From JAHECQ01 sp047638695 (GTDB taxonomy: Bacteria; Actinomycetota; Acidimicrobiia; Acidimicrobiales; SZUA-35), in NCBI GenBank assembly GCA_047638695.1, contig JBLINY010000207.1, positions 1-5,454 on the forward strand: a stretch of 5,454 bases of DNA, given 5' to 3'. Below the pieces are notes generated by a model. The model saw only the letters and a program-made list of their open reading frames with translations. It was not told the DNA's origin and searched no databases. Made by a program: the position numbers and the translations under genes. Below, piece after piece: positions 1 through 5,329 of the stretch (its first letter is position 1; each line of letters begins with the position of its first letter).

Positions 1-92
1 TTCCGCAGTACCAAGAAATTATCAACTAGGTGGCAGCAGACCCACATACTATCACTCTAAGTGAGCGTTGTCGGTTTAAATGAGCACGATAG
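1..92. other. flank outside IS copy A, no gene seen
   Basis: This is the sequence left of the first IS terminus. It is less GC-rich than the rest of the window and I see no coding region or RNA gene. It contains AATTATCAACT near positions 17-27. That resembles the TTATCAACT core of the boxes upstream of the fic gene at 3658-3715, but one copy is weak evidence of any relation. Confidence 0.4.
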
Positions 93-1233
93 CTGTGGGG
101 GCCGGATATCGCGTCGTGCCTGGTCAGGCTGCGTTTTGGTATTCGTTGATGAGGCCGTGGCAGCGGGTCGATTTCAGAACTCGAAGGTGATGTCCCTCCA
201 CTGGCGGTGGCGGCTCGGCGGGCTCCGGTGGCTGTTGGTCGAGCGAGCGGTGGGGTCGGTGCGTGTGGTACTGGTCGATGTAGTCAACAATGAGCCGTTC
301 GAGCTGGTGCTGGTTCCAGATGATTGTGTGGTCAAGGAGTTCGCGGCGGATGGTTCCGATCCAGCGTTCGGCGAAGGCGTTCGCGACTGGTGTGCGGACG
401 GGGGTTTTGAGGATTTTGAGGCCTTCGGTGTGGAAGATCTCGTCGAAGGTGTCGATGCATTAGCTGCCTCGGTCGCGAACGAGGGCTCGTGACTGGGCGA
501 GCTGGTCGGCGTGGCGGAGGAACAGGTTGCGGGCCGCTTGGGTAGTCCACGCTTCGTCCGGGTTGGCGGTGGCACCGGCGTAGAACACTTGCCGAGTGGG
601 GACATGGATGAAGAAAAGCACGTAGTAGCGGTGAAGCATGACGGTGTCGACCGTGAAGAAGTCGCAGGCCTCGGCGGCCTGAGAGTGGAGGAACCGTGAC
701 CAGGTGATGTCGGACCGGTTGGGCGCTGGTTCGATGCCGCTGTCTTTGAGGATCGTCCAGACGGTCGACGAAGCGATCCGATGACCGAGGCTGGCCAGTT
801 CGCCGTGGATTCGGCGGTAGCCCCAGGTTGGGTTCTCGGCGGCGAGGCGGAGGACGAGGTGGCGGATCTCGTTCGAAGTCGGTGGGCGTCCCGGTCCTCG
901 CGTGGGATGTGTCCAGTGTCTGGCGATGCGTCGTCGGTGCCATTGGAGGAGGGTGTCGGGTGTGACGATCCAGCCGTGCCGTCGTTGGCGGGGGAGGGCA
1001 GCTGCGATGGCGCCGAGCAGGGTTCGGTCGTCGTCGTTGAGTGCGGGTCGGTTGATCTGCCGTCGTAGGACGGTCAGTTGGTGCCGTAGCACGATGATCT
1101 CGAGGTCTTTCGAGCGACCAGAACGGACCGCGAGACGGGCCAGTATGGCGATGAGGCGGTAGGGAATACGGGACACAGACCCTCAGCATCGGCCGCGTTT
1201 CCCCTGATCAGCGGCCACGGCCGAATATTCGGT
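93..1233 (-). mobile_element. IS copy A, inactivated DDE-transposase insertion sequence
   Basis: An IS of about 1.14 kb, defined by its transposase gene and by comparison with copies B and D. The left terminus begins CTGTGGGGGCCGGATATCG at 93 and matches the CTGTGGGTGCCCGAAA ends of B and D only partly. The right terminus (about 1212-1233) reads GGCCGAATATTCGG and is the inverted partner of the left CCGGATATCG. It stops where copy B begins. Both ends have decayed and I see no target duplication. The copy is clearly divergent from B in both DNA and protein, so A and B are not a recent duplication. Confidence 0.8.
124..1176 (-). pseudogene. DDE/rve integrase-core transposase, internal nonsense codon (copy A)
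   Basis: Transposase of about 350 codons read from a GTG at 1176 to a TGA at 124-126, as one frame interrupted by a TAA at 460-462 (codon 239). The N-terminal part has helical DNA-binding segments (residues about 22-45 and 60-85). A second HTH-like block with GRPPTSNEIR...NPTWGYRRIHGEL spans about 96-130. The rve/RNase H-like catalytic core follows from about 155. Catalytic acids visible are Asp172 (CDFFTVDT; Asp177 is an alternative), Asp235 (RDRGS), and Glu270 (NAFAERW), which lies after the stop. Spacing from the second Asp to Glu is 34 residues. Copy B has CAA (Gln) at the stop position, so a single C-to-T change explains it. The truncated 238-residue product would lack the Glu and be inactive unless the stop is read through. 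The core resembles IS3/IS481-type transposases; I do not assign a family. Confidence 0.87.
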
Positions 1234-2385
1234 CTGTGGGTGCCCGAAACCCTGTCGTGCCTGTTCATGCGGCGGTTTTGTATTCGTTGATGAGGCCGTG
1301 GCATCGGTTAGATCTGATGACTCGAAGGTGGGTCGGCTCACGGTGGGCGAGTACTTGGGGGTCGGTGGGTAGTGGTGATCGTTGATTGAGCGAACGGTGC
1401 GGTCGGTGGGTGTTGTAGTGGTCGATGTAGTCGGTGACGAGCTGTTCAAGCTGGTGCTGGTTCCAGATGATGGTGCGGTCGAGGAGCTCGCGTCGCAAGG
1501 TCCCGATCCAGCGCTCGGCGAACGTGTTGGCGACGGGTGTTCTGATCGGAGTCTTGAGAATATTGAGGCCTTCGGTTCGGAAGATCTCGTCGAACGTGTC
1601 GACGAATTGGCTGCCACGATCGCGGACTAACGCACGGGCATTGGCGAACTGGTCGGGGTGGCGTAGGAAGAGGTTGCGTGCTGCTTGGGTGGTCCAGGGT
1701 CCGGTCGGGTGGGCGGTGATCCCGGCGAAGAACACTTCTCGGGTGGTGATGTCGATGAAGAACAGCAGGTAGTAGCGGCGCATCAATGCGGTGTCGACGC
1801 TGGCGAAGTCGCAGGCGATGGCGGCTTGGGATCGTAGGAACTGGGTCCAGGTGACGGTGCTTCGGTGGGCTGACGGTTCGATGCCGTGGTCTTTGAGGAT
1901 TTTCCAGACGGTGGATGCGCCGACGTTGTGGTCAAGACTGTTCAGCTCTCCGTGGATTCGCCGGTATCCCCAGGTGGGGTTGTTGGTGGCCATCTGAATG
2001 ATGAGCCGGCGGACTTCGGCGTGGGTTGGTGGCCGTCCGGGTTTCTGGGGTGGTTGGGTCCAGTGTTTTGCGATGCGTCGGCGGTGCCAGCGGAGCAAGG
2101 TGTCGGGGGTGACGATCCGGCCTGTTCGGCGAGGCCGGAGGCGCGGCTGCGATCGCACCGAGCATCGATCGGTCGTCATCGTTGAGGTCGGGTCGTGTGT
2201 TCTGTCTGTGCAAGACGTCGAGTTGGTGGCGTAGGACCACGATCTTCAGGTCTTTGGAGCGGCCCGTACGAACGGCGAGGCGGGCCAACGACGTTAGGAA
2301 GCGGTACAAGATTCGATACACACGCTCAGGATCGGCGGGGATTTGCCCTGTTCAATAGCCACGTCCGAGTTTCGGGCACCCACAG
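1234..2385 (-). mobile_element. IS copy B, complete length, frameshifted
   Basis: An IS of about 1.15 kb with good terminal inverted repeats. The left end reads CTGTGGGTGCCCGAAAC at 1234-1250. The right end at 2369-2385 is its exact complement, giving 17 matching bases, with looser similarity further in (CGTGCC against CGTGGC). It abuts the end of copy A on the left and interrupts the N-terminal coding part of copy C on the right. No convincing target duplication is seen: the flanks are TTCGGT and GCGCAG. This suggests that insertion was followed by an adjacent deletion, or by recombination between copies. Confidence 0.83.
1265..2321 (-). pseudogene. DDE/rve integrase-core transposase, frameshifted (copy B)
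   Basis: Reading starts at a GTG at 2321 (MYRILYRFLTSLARLAVRTG) and ends at the TGA at 1265-1267. The span of 1057 bases is not a multiple of three. The N-terminal frame runs to LGAIAAA and is lost at about 2129-2146. The remainder (RIVTPDTLLRWHRRR onward) continues in another frame to the end. By comparison with copy A (LPRQRRHGWIVTPDT), about two bases are missing there. The catalytic core is complete: CDFASVDT, RDRGSQF and NTFAERW supply the acids, with 34 residues between the second Asp and Glu. Some IS families use programmed frameshifting between two ORFs. Here copy A has the same region in one frame and I see no slippery run, so a disabling indel is likelier. An internal ATG at 2179 could start a shortened protein lacking the N-terminal DNA-binding part. 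Confidence 0.85.
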
Positions 2386-2478
2386 GCGCAGCACGATGAT
2401 CTCGAGGTCTTTCGAGCGGCCCGAACGCACAGCCAGACGCGCCAACGCTGCCACCAGTCGGTACAGAATGCGGTACAT
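2386..2478 (-). pseudogene. transposase N-terminal fragment (copy C)
   Basis: 31 codons from an ATG at 2478, beginning MYRILYRLVAALARLAVRSG and continuing RSKDLEIIVLR. This matches the first 31 residues of copies A, B and D almost residue for residue. The next codon (CTG) already belongs to the terminus of copy B, where the family has His-Gln. No catalytic part remains. The start is ATG here but GTG in the other three copies. Confidence 0.8.
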
Positions 2479-2546
2479 GAGGCTTCACGATCGGCCGGCA
2501 TCGCCGCAGGTCAGCGCCCACGACCCAATTTACGGCACCCAGAAGG
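2386..2546 (-). mobile_element. IS copy C, terminal remnant interrupted by copy B
   Basis: A fragment of a further copy of the same IS type, cut by the right end of copy B at 2385/2386. Its outer terminus at about 2509-2546 is decayed. On the minus strand it reads CTGGGTGCC, then TCGTG, then TGACC, in register with the intact terminus of copy D (TGGGTGCC, TCGTG, TGACC). The rest of this copy is not found on the far side of copy B, where copy A follows directly, so the remainder was deleted. The terminus sits about 30 bases beyond the fic stop codon. Confidence 0.72.
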
Positions 2547-2575
2547 TGTCGTGCGGTCATTTTGCGCCGGTGGCA

Positions 2576-3601
2576 TCACGTGGCTTTGGGCCGTCGGGTG
2601 TGCTTGGTTGCGGCGTAGTCGTTGACTGCGTTGCGCGAGGAGCGCCAGATGCCGTCTGCTCCTTGGGTGGCGTCGAGTCGTCCTCGTTGTGCGGCTTGGC
2701 GTAGCGCTGGTACGGAGAATTGGTCGTCGGCGAGCGCAGCGAGGGGAACGAGTCGTGCTGGTCCGGCGACGTTGGGTACGACGAAGCGGTTGAGGTTGTC
2801 GAGCATGGCCCGGGCGATGATCTCGCCGAGGGTTCCGTGGTCGCCGTCGTCTGCGCGTTGCAGTCCTCGCAGGTAGGCGTCGCGTTGCTTCTTGAAGATA
2901 ACGATCGGCGGGTATCCAAGTCGTACTAGCACGAGGTTCAGTGCGAGTTGGCCAGCTCGGCCGTTGCCGTCGATGAACGGGTGGATGCATTCGAAGCGGT
3001 GATGGAGTAGCGCCAGCTGTTCGGGGAGTGGCACGTCGAGTTCCGTGCCAGCCTCGACGGTTTCGCCTAGCGCGACCACGTCAGCGACCCAGTCCGCCAA
3101 CAACGCGGGGACCTCGGTCCACGGAGGCGGGGTCATGCCGCCGTCGAATGCTGCGATGTCGTGCTCTCGGAAACTTCCCGGTGACTCTGTGTCGTTGGCG
3201 TCAGGATGAGGGGCAACGCCCCACACTGGGGTCATTGCCATTTGGTGGATTCGCCGGACTTCGTTGAGGTTGATCAGGCCGCCATCGCTCCAGTCGTCGG
3301 GGTCGAGCGCCTGGTCATACACCCAGCGAGCGGCTTCGCTGTAACCCTCGACCTCCATGTACTCCTTGAGCGGCTTCGCCCCGACCGCTCGTCGCTGATC
3401 GAGTAGCACGGCGACTTCGCGCAAGACGAGTGTGTTGCCTTCGAGAGCGGTTGAGTGGTGCGCTTCGAGGTGCCAGATGTCTGACCAGACGGTCTCTGAT
3501 TCCTTCGGTGACGGCAGGCCACCGAATCGATCGTTGAGTTCCTCGAGCGCACTGGCGAGTCGCCGGTAGATGGTTTCTCGGCTGGGTCGTCCTCTTGCCA
3601 T
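2576..3601 (-). CDS. Fic family protein (class II, C-terminal HTH-like domain)
   Basis: 341 residues from the ATG at 3601 (MARGRPSRETIYRRLASALE). A TTG at 3655 would add 18 unconserved-looking residues and I prefer the ATG; no strong Shine-Dalgarno sequence is seen for either. Fic enzymes usually transfer AMP from ATP to a hydroxyl side chain of a target protein. The Fic core motif is HPFIDGNGRAGQ at 207-218: catalytic His207, Asp211 for the metal, and the GNGR anion loop. The consensus HxFx(D/E)GNGRxxR ends in Arg, but here residue 218 is Gln (CAA, one transition from CGA). An N-terminal inhibitory motif, STALEG at 50-55 with Glu54, fits class II. SPGSFREHDI at 140-149 looks like part of the target-binding flap. 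Residues about 295-335 (FSVPALRQAAQRGRLD...WRSSRNAVNDYAA) resemble an excisionase-like HTH, suggesting DNA binding and perhaps autoregulation. No signal peptide or membrane segment is seen, so it is probably cytoplasmic. Targets are unknown. Confidence 0.93.
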   Translation of the reverse strand: MARGRPSRETIYRRLASALEELNDRFGGLPSPKESETVWSDIWHLEAHHSTALEGNTLVLREVAVLLDQRRAVGAKPLKEYMEVEGYSEAARWVYDQALDPDDWSDGGLINLNEVRRIHQMAMTPVWGVAPHPDANDTESPGSFREHDIAAFDGGMTPPPWTEVPALLADWVADVVALGETVEAGTELDVPLPEQLALLHHRFECIHPFIDGNGRAGQLALNLVLVRLGYPPIVIFKKQRDAYLRGLQRADDGDHGTLGEIIARAMLDNLNRFVVPNVAGPARLVPLAALADDQFSVPALRQAAQRGRLDATQGADGIWRSSRNAVNDYAATKHTRRPKAT

Positions 3602-3657
3602 GTGGTGTCGATCCGTTGGAGTTCGCCGAAGTTGAGCAGGTGGCCCGCTGTTCAATA

Positions 3658-3715
3658 GAACTTATCAAATGCCCGCAGTTGATACAACAGACAGGGACTG
3701 AAACGAACTTATCAA
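3658..3715 (-). promoter_or_regulatory. repeated TTGATAAGTTC boxes upstream of fic, candidate operator
   Basis: On the minus strand, TTGATAAGTTC occurs exactly twice, at 3658-3668 and 3705-3715, with 47 bases between starts. Between them, AGTTGATA at 3677-3684 (plus strand) faces TATCAACT at 3710-3717, making an 8-bp inverted pair. The inner box overlaps a small palindrome, GTTCAATAGAAC (3650-3661). All lie 50-115 bases upstream of the fic ATG, where a regulator would act. The operator role is inferred from position, repetition and the HTH-like tail of Fic. I could not place -10/-35 elements with confidence. Confidence 0.45.
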
Positions 3716-4058
3716 CTTCGGTCGGCGTCGTCGGCCACCTCAACGCCGTCGACCCTCGAAGCTGCGGCTAGGTCGCGAACCATCGCGCAACCCGGAGGCC
3801 AGGGTCCGGTCCAGGAATCGGGCGCCCTCGTGGAGCGGCTCGACGACGGCGAGACGCAACGGCTCCACTGCAGGGACTGCCGAATGGACGGCATGTACAC
3901 TCCAATTCGGACACTGTTGTGGCTCCGTTCTGGACGGAGCGCTCGATAGTCGGACACCCTACGGGCCGCACGTTTGCTCGATCGACTGCCGGGCCAACTG
4001 TGTCAGGAGCCGCCCTCACTGCTCCGTGACCAGGCATTTCGTGTCTTTCAGAGGCAAC
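3716..4058. other. 343-bp stretch with no convincing gene
   Basis: Open frames exist on both strands here. One minus-strand frame (3957-3712) encodes 81 residues starting MSDYRALRPERSHNSVRIGV. An overlapping plus-strand frame ends LWLRSGRSAR. I recognise neither, codon third positions are not clearly biased, and I see no ribosome binding site. The stretch begins right after the truncated toxin and ends at the fic upstream boxes, so it may be foreign DNA that replaced the rest of the toxin gene. It contains a 7-bp hairpin at 3922-3940, two TCGGACAC repeats (3907-3914 and 3950-3957), and a GTGGAGC/GCTCCAC pair (3830-3836 and 3862-3868). Confidence 0.4.
3922..3940. repeat. short inverted repeat (7-bp stem, 5-nt loop)
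   Basis: GCTCCGT and ACGGAGC flank TCTGG. No run of T follows on either strand, so it is not a typical intrinsic terminator. Two direct TCGGACAC repeats lie on either side of it. Function is unknown. Confidence 0.4.
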
Positions 4059-4139
4059 TTAGGCGCTCCAGTCATGGCCATGATCGTCGAGCCATCGAGC
4101 GAGTCGCGCTGGGAGCTGTGCGTCGATGAGGAATCTCAC
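4059..4139 (-). pseudogene. truncated PIN-like (DUF5615-type) toxin, first 26 codons
   Basis: A GTG at 4139 overlaps the antitoxin TGA as GTGA, a classic translationally coupled TA arrangement. It opens MRFLIDAQLPARLARWLDDH, then GHDWSA and a TAA at 4059-4061. The start matches DUF5615 PIN-like proteins, which typically begin with a hydrophobic strand, an early catalytic Asp (LIDAQLP, Asp6), LARxL and then GHD. These proteins are usually around 110 residues and are the usual partner of DUF433 antitoxins. Family resemblance stops just after GHD, where the sequence becomes unrelated. The later acidic residues of a PIN-type nuclease are therefore missing and the product should be inactive. The assignment is from memory of the family pattern and from context. 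Confidence 0.75.
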
Positions 4140-4366
4140 GCAGAAGCGAGCGGAGTTATCCGGCCACCGGCTGACAAGGCCGCGAACTCAAGCGCGGCGA
4201 GGATGTCATCGTTGCTTAGGTCTTCGTAGTCGGCGAGAACCTCGTCGTTGGTCATCCCGGATGCGAGAAGTTCGACGAGTGACTCGACGGTGTGTCGTGT
4301 CCCGCGAATCGTGGGTTGACCGTGGCAGATCTGTTGGTTGGAGGTGATCCGGTCCAAGCGAGTCAT
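4136..4366 (-). CDS. DUF433 family antitoxin-like protein
   Basis: 76 residues, ATG at 4366. It carries the DUF433 signature: ITSNQQICHGQPTIRGTRHT at residues 7-26, then VESLVELLASGMTNDEVLAD at 27-46, then YEDLSNDDILAALEFAA. The family has a homeodomain-like helical fold. Many members sit just upstream of PIN-like DUF5615 genes and are regarded as antitoxins that bind the toxin and the operon promoter. Length is normal and no defect is seen. The stop overlaps the GTG start of a toxin gene that survives only as 26 codons, so this looks like an orphaned antitoxin. There is no Shine-Dalgarno sequence before the ATG; a TACTAT box six bases upstream suggests a leaderless transcript. It may still repress its own promoter or neutralise related toxins elsewhere, which is inference. 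Confidence 0.88.
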   Translation of the reverse strand: MTRLDRITSNQQICHGQPTIRGTRHTVESLVELLASGMTNDEVLADYEDLSNDDILAALEFAALSAGGRITPLASA

Positions 4367-4378
4367 AGAGCAATAGTA
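4367..4378 (-). promoter_or_regulatory. -10 box TACTAT, candidate leaderless promoter of DUF433 gene
   Basis: On the minus strand TACTAT (4373-4378) ends six bases before the ATG at 4366. This fits the actinobacterial TANNNT-N6-7-start layout of leaderless mRNAs. No purine-rich Shine-Dalgarno sequence is present between them. A clear -35 box is not seen. Confidence 0.5.
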
Positions 4379-4695
4379 GACGCGCTGCCTGCGGCGCTTC
4401 TTGTTGGATCAACATGGAAGGCGAGCGCAGTTGACTGGACGCGTTGGCCCGGGCACGGCAACACAGAAACTGGATAGACCCGTTGGTGAAGCAGGATTCA
4501 TCTGTGGGCCTCTCCGAGAGCGGGGTCTTCTGATCGTGTGTCGCATTGCTAACGGCTTGCTAACGGGAGTACCGGCACGAAGCGGCAATCGGCGGGTAGT
4601 CCGCCATATCCCTGACCACCGAACCGCTTGTTTCCGGGCGCTTCCGCTCGGTGCCGCTATGGGCAAGTTGGGGCTCGTTCGTTCAAGTCCCCCTC
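4379..4695. other. intergenic stretch without a recognised gene
   Basis: Open frames are present on both strands but none gives a protein I recognise. The stretch holds a tandem TTGCTAACGG pair (4546-4566). It also holds a region resembling the T arm of a tRNA (GGGG at 4665-4668, then TTCAAGTCCCC at 4682-4692). I could not fold a full tRNA with acceptor and anticodon stems, so I do not call one. Confidence 0.35.
4546..4566. repeat. tandem 10-bp direct repeat TTGCTAACGG x2
   Basis: Two exact TTGCTAACGG units start 11 bases apart (4546-4555 and 4557-4566). This could be a duplicated regulator or recombinase binding site, or chance. Nothing nearby identifies it. Confidence 0.4.
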
Positions 4696-4721
4696 GTAGA
4701 TCGAACAAGTGTTCGATCTAC
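4696..4721. promoter_or_regulatory. LexA (SOS) box within an 11-bp-arm perfect dyad
   Basis: The core TCGAACAAGTGTTCGA (4701-4716) matches the actinobacterial SOS box TCGAACRNNTGTTCGA exactly and also fits the Bacillus form CGAACRNRYGTTCG. The dyad extends further, to 11-bp arms (4696-4706 and 4711-4721) around AAGT. LexA binds such sites to repress DNA-damage genes. No intact gene starts nearby: IS copy D begins about 95 bases to the right and no recognised gene starts to the left. A structural hairpin is an alternative reading, but no T run follows on either strand, so a terminator is unlikely. Confidence 0.7.
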
Positions 4722-4846
4722 CCCTAGAAGGTCCCGCAACACCGCGACCCATACGGCCGGGACTGGAATACTCGAGAATGGAAGCTTGGCGGTCGGAAGC
4801 CGGCCGCCCTCGTCCCTGTGGGTGCCCGAAATTCTGTCGTGCCTGG

Positions 4847-5263
4847 TCAGGCGGCACTTCTGTATTCGTTGATGAGTCCGTCGCATCGTGTGGATCTGAC
4901 GATTCGAGGCGGCTCCGCTTCTCGGCGAGCGCTCACCCGCTGATGGAGCCGAATTTCGGCTCCGGTTGATGGTCTTCCTGGGTTCTGGGGTGGTTGGGTC
5001 CAGTGTTTGGCGATGCGGCGTCGGTGCCAGCGCAGGAGGGTGTCGGGGGTGACGAGCTATCCGTTGCGGCGTGGGCGGGGGAGTGCTTGGGCGATGGCGC
5101 CGAGCAACGACCGATCATCATCGGTGAGCGTTGGCCGGCCGTGTTGGCGGCGCAGTACGACAAGTTGGTGGCGTAGGACGATGATCTCGATGTCTTTGGA
5201 GCGGCCGGCCCGCACGGCGAGGCAGGCCAACGATGCGAGGAAGCGGTACAAGACGCGATACAC
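4847..5263 (-). pseudogene. transposase with in-frame core deletion and TAG stop (copy D)
   Basis: The GTG at 5263 starts MYRVLYRFLASLACLAVRAG. The reading continues to RPRRNG, where a TAG (5057-5059) stands in place of the Trp found in copy A (RHGWIVTPDT). Past the stop the same frame continues LVTPDTLLRWHRRRIAKHW, then PGRPSTGAEIR, and jumps to LHQRVSARREAEPP and the family C-terminus GLINEYRSAA. The total of 417 bases stays in frame, so about 212 codons were lost without a frameshift. All three catalytic acids are gone. The junction lies near 4951-4960, inside a near-perfect palindrome at 4945-4963. Confidence 0.83.
4945..4963. repeat. 19-bp palindrome at the copy D deletion junction
   Basis: GGAGCCGAA and TTCGGCTCC form 9-bp perfect arms around a single T. 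The palindrome coincides with the place where the protein reading jumps from AEIR to LHQR. It may have formed when the deletion joined the two sides, or may have promoted the deletion as a hairpin. Confidence 0.5.
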
Positions 5264-5329
5264 ACCCCTCAGGATCGGTGGGTATCCGCCCTGGTCAACA
5301 CCTCACGACGAGTTTCGGGCACCCACAGG

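Larger units (their letters stand above)
4815..5329 (-). mobile_element. IS copy D, 515-bp internal-deletion derivative
   Basis: Both ends are intact: CCTGTGGGTGCCCGAAA at 4815-4831 and its exact complement at 5313-5329, a 17-bp perfect inverted repeat. Further in, TCGTG is also shared. GTC lies immediately outside each end (4812-4814 and 5330-5332), a possible 3-bp target duplication. Relative to the 1.15-kb copy B, about 635 bases are missing from the middle, covering the whole catalytic core. This is a MITE-like derivative that could be moved only by a transposase supplied in trans. Confidence 0.83.

Noticed and set aside
61..492. Long open frames on the strand opposite the transposases, for example 61-492 and 1382-1630 on plus
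   Set aside because: They are antisense to well-supported transposase frames, are recreated in both copies A and B, and encode no recognisable domain. They are shadows of GC-rich coding DNA.
332..1189. A 285-codon minus-strand frame starting MLRVCVPYS
   Set aside because: It is the out-of-phase reading of the copy A transposase, very rich in Arg and Pro, with no domain.
3602..3655. TTG start at 3655 giving a 359-residue Fic protein
   Set aside because: The extra 18 residues look unlike the family, while MARGRPSRET at 3601 is a typical beginning. Kept as an alternative only.
3712..3957. 81-residue minus-strand ORF MSDYRALRPE as a gene
   Set aside because: No recognisable domain, no ribosome binding site, no clear codon bias, and overlapping frames of similar length on both strands.
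4409..4708. 99-residue minus-strand ORF starting in the SOS box (TTG)
   Set aside because: A start inside the operator dyad would be odd, the start codon is a weak TTG, and the protein has no recognisable domain.
4600..4720. A complete tRNA gene
   Set aside because: Only a T-arm-like piece is visible. The 5' strand of the T stem does not pair properly and no matching acceptor or anticodon stem was found.
4696..4721. Intrinsic terminator
   Set aside because: The arms are strong, but no T run follows on either strand and the core equals the LexA box.
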